DNA of 14,627 nucleotides from CAZXPG01 sp964643145 (GTDB lineage Bacteria; Pseudomonadota; Alphaproteobacteria; Rickettsiales; Arcanibacteraceae). The first letter of the stretch is position 1, and every line of letters begins with the position of its first letter. Positions 13,206 through 14,627 of this stretch are shown here, piece by piece. The translations under genes and the position numbers were made by a program. The DNA lies in the NCBI GenBank assembly GCA_964643145.1, contig CAZXPG010000049.1, positions 1-14,627 of the forward strand, read 5' to 3'. Below the pieces are notes generated by a model, which was given only the letters and a program-made list of their open reading frames with translations, did not search any database and was not told the DNA's origin.

Positions 13206-14450
13206 GTGAATAGCGAAGATCTAGCATTTTTAGAACAGGCTTTTCCCTGGCTTGGAACCTTGCTCGGGCTTCTGTGTCTACTCACGGTGGCGTGGCTGAT
13301 GAATGCCGTCATCAAGAAATGTGTCCTGAAGGGAATTAAGCGGCTGCTCGCCTCTACGGCTTACGGTAAAGACCCTGCCCTCACCCAACACGGCCTCACT
13401 GAACGGCTGGCCAATGTGATGCCGCCTTTTATCATCATGTGGGGCATTCTGTTTGTGCCCCATCTCCCTGACACTATCGTACAGGTAGTGCGCAATGTTG
13501 CCAGTGCCTTCATTATCCTCACCTTGGCGCGGGCAATTTTTGCCATGCTCAACATTGCAAGCAGCATTTATAACAGGCACGCTGATGCCATTATCCATCC
13601 CATTAAAGGCTATGTGCAGGTTGTAAAGCTGGTGGTGAGTATTATTGCCTGCCTGTTAATTATTGCCGTATTAATCGACCGTTCCCCTATGATCCTGCTT
13701 TCTGGGCTGGGGGCAATGGCGGCGGTGCTGCTCCTGGTATTTCAGGACACACTTCTTTCCCTCGTGGCTAGCGTGCAGATTTCCTCATCGGACATGGTGC
13801 GTGTGGGTGATTGGATTGAAATGCCGCAACTTAATGCAGATGGTGATGTGATTGATATCGCCCTACACACCGTGAAGGTGCAGAACTGGGATAAAACCAT
13901 CACCACTATCCCCATCCGTAAATTGATTACTGACCCGTTTAAAAACTGGCGCGGTATGCAGGAATCTGGCGGCAGGCGGATCAAACGTGCCCTCTATATT
14001 AACCAGAACAGCATCCATTTCCTCTCCGCACAAGAACGCACCACTCTCCAGCGTTTTGCCCTGCTTCACAGCTACATCCAGGAAAAAGAGCAGGAAGTAT
14101 CTGCCTGGAACGCCACGCTTGGTAAGTGGGCGGAGGACGATGTCAATACCCGCCGTATGACCAATATTGGCTGCTTTCGTGCCTATATCGGCTATTACTT
14201 GCGTGCCCATCCTGGCATTCATCAGCACATGACCCTGCTTGTGCGACAACTAAGCCCCACACCAGACGGGCTGCCCCTGGAAATTTATTGTTTCACCAAC
14301 AACACAGACTGGGCCAAACATGAAACAACCCAATCGGATATCTTTGATCATCTGCTGGCAATCTTACCAGAATTTGGCTTGGAGATATTTCAGAACCCGT
14401 CTGGTGAAGATTTACGCGGCTTACGCATAGACCCACACACACCTAACTAA
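13206..14450 (+). CDS. MscS-family mechanosensitive channel, YbdG-like
   Basis: This is a 414-residue inner-membrane protein expected to open under membrane tension and protect against osmotic down-shock. About five hydrophobic helices fill residues ~10-190. The last is the MscS pore helix (LSGLGAMAAVLLLVFQDTLL and the following SLVASVQI, ~165-193), followed by the beta domain (VRVGDWIEMP, TVKVQNWDKTITTIP). The C-terminal part (RRIKRALYIN, NTRRMTNIGCFRAYIGYYLR, MTLLVRQLSPTPDGLPLEIYCFTN, QSDIFDHLLAILPEFGL) recalls E. coli YbdG (MscM, 415 residues) rather than MscS. The start is GTG with AGGTGG upstream. It is probably co-transcribed with the diguanylate cyclase gene 34 bp before it. Confidence 0.9.
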   Translation: MNSEDLAFLEQAFPWLGTLLGLLCLLTVAWLMNAVIKKCVLKGIKRLLASTAYGKDPALTQHGLTERLANVMPPFIIMWGILFVPHLPDTIVQVVRNVASAFIILTLARAIFAMLNIASSIYNRHADAIIHPIKGYVQVVKLVVSIIACLLIIAVLIDRSPMILLSGLGAMAAVLLLVFQDTLLSLVASVQISSSDMVRVGDWIEMPQLNADGDVIDIALHTVKVQNWDKTITTIPIRKLITDPFKNWRGMQESGGRRIKRALYINQNSIHFLSAQERTTLQRFALLHSYIQEKEQEVSAWNATLGKWAEDDVNTRRMTNIGCFRAYIGYYLRAHPGIHQHMTLLVRQLSPTPDGLPLEIYCFTNNTDWAKHETTQSDIFDHLLAILPEFGLEIFQNPSGEDLRGLRIDPHTPN

Positions 14451-14518
14451 CTTTTATACATTATTGATCTTTCTCGTACTTGACACCCCCCGCGACGGCT
14501 GTATTCTGAGAGAAATAC

Positions 14519-14567
14519 ACTATACTGAAACCACTTGAAGAGTGGTTTCAGTATAGTTCTTATTTTT
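14519..14567 (+). terminator. Hairpin plus T-rich tail downstream of the channel gene
   Basis: ACTATACTGAAACCACT pairs perfectly (17 bp) with AGTGGTTTCAGTATAGT around TGAAG, and TCTTATTTTT follows. This fits an intrinsic terminator for the three-gene block, although the stem is AT-rich at its base and the T-run is interrupted. The same sequence is part of repeat copy 2, so termination may be a side effect of the repeat. Confidence 0.45.
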
Positions 14568-14627
14568 GCGTTCCTGCATTATGTATCTTTAGATACATAA
14601 TGCAGGGAACGCGGAAATGCCGCGCAA
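14519..14627 (-). repeat. Two-hairpin repeat, copy 2 (inverted, cut by window end)
   Basis: This is the reverse-complement copy of 10617-10732. From the inside outward it has the 17-bp hairpin (14519-14557), the AT-rich spacer, the shorter palindrome (14573-14606; with flanking GCGTT/AACGC the stem spans 14568-14612 with one bulge), and the GC-rich outer segment that reaches the last base. The repeat may continue beyond the window. With copy 1 it brackets ahr, the diguanylate cyclase gene and the channel gene in inverted orientation. Confidence 0.85.

Overview
The window looks like a bacterial chromosome segment, most likely from an alphaproteobacterium of moderate GC content. The strongest pointer is the overlapping minus-strand order holB-metG-tatD, a layout I associate with Alphaproteobacteria (recalled, not searched). 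Any narrower placement, such as Rickettsiales/Holosporales-like or an uncultured lineage, is inference.

Region 1 (1-3579) is mobile and scarred. A fragment of a CusB/HlyD-type efflux adaptor (minus strand) is joined head-to-head, around 438-446, to a 5'-truncated phage/plasmid-type replication initiator (plus strand). The initiator carries a phage replication-protein domain followed by a DnaA domain I-like module. Its own coding sequence contains seven GCAAC pentamers starting exactly every 10 bp (481-545). Eight hexamer units related to CAGAtn follow (558-605), then a nearly T-free, A/G-rich tract (606-680). This layout recalls lambda-type origins, which lie inside the initiator gene. A helix-turn-helix small protein, an unrecognised small protein and a large serine recombinase follow in one tight operon. 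The recombinase reading frame runs into the 3' half of a tRNA-Asn gene on the other strand, and its stop codon falls in the anticodon loop. This suggests that tRNA-Asn is the element's attachment site.

Region 2 (3580-10286) is ordinary chromosome, all on the minus strand. In transcription order it holds an MFS transporter, holB (DNA polymerase III delta'), metG, tatD and recJ, with ATGA/TGATG-type overlaps between most of them.

Region 3 (10287-14627) begins with a probable remnant of a NUDIX (MutT-like) gene and a 50-nt imperfect hairpin. Three plus-strand genes follow: an Ahr/YjgB-like zinc aldehyde reductase, a membrane-bound diguanylate cyclase with GGEEF and an intact I-site, and a YbdG-like mechanosensitive channel. 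This trio is bracketed by two inverted copies of a roughly 110-116 bp repeat made of two long hairpins. One copy contains a 46-bp perfect palindrome, and the second hairpin shows a compensatory base-pair change between copies. The second copy runs off the window end.

The most interesting points are the origin-like repeats inside the initiator gene, the tRNA-Asn/serine-recombinase junction, and the inverted two-hairpin repeats bracketing the three-gene block.
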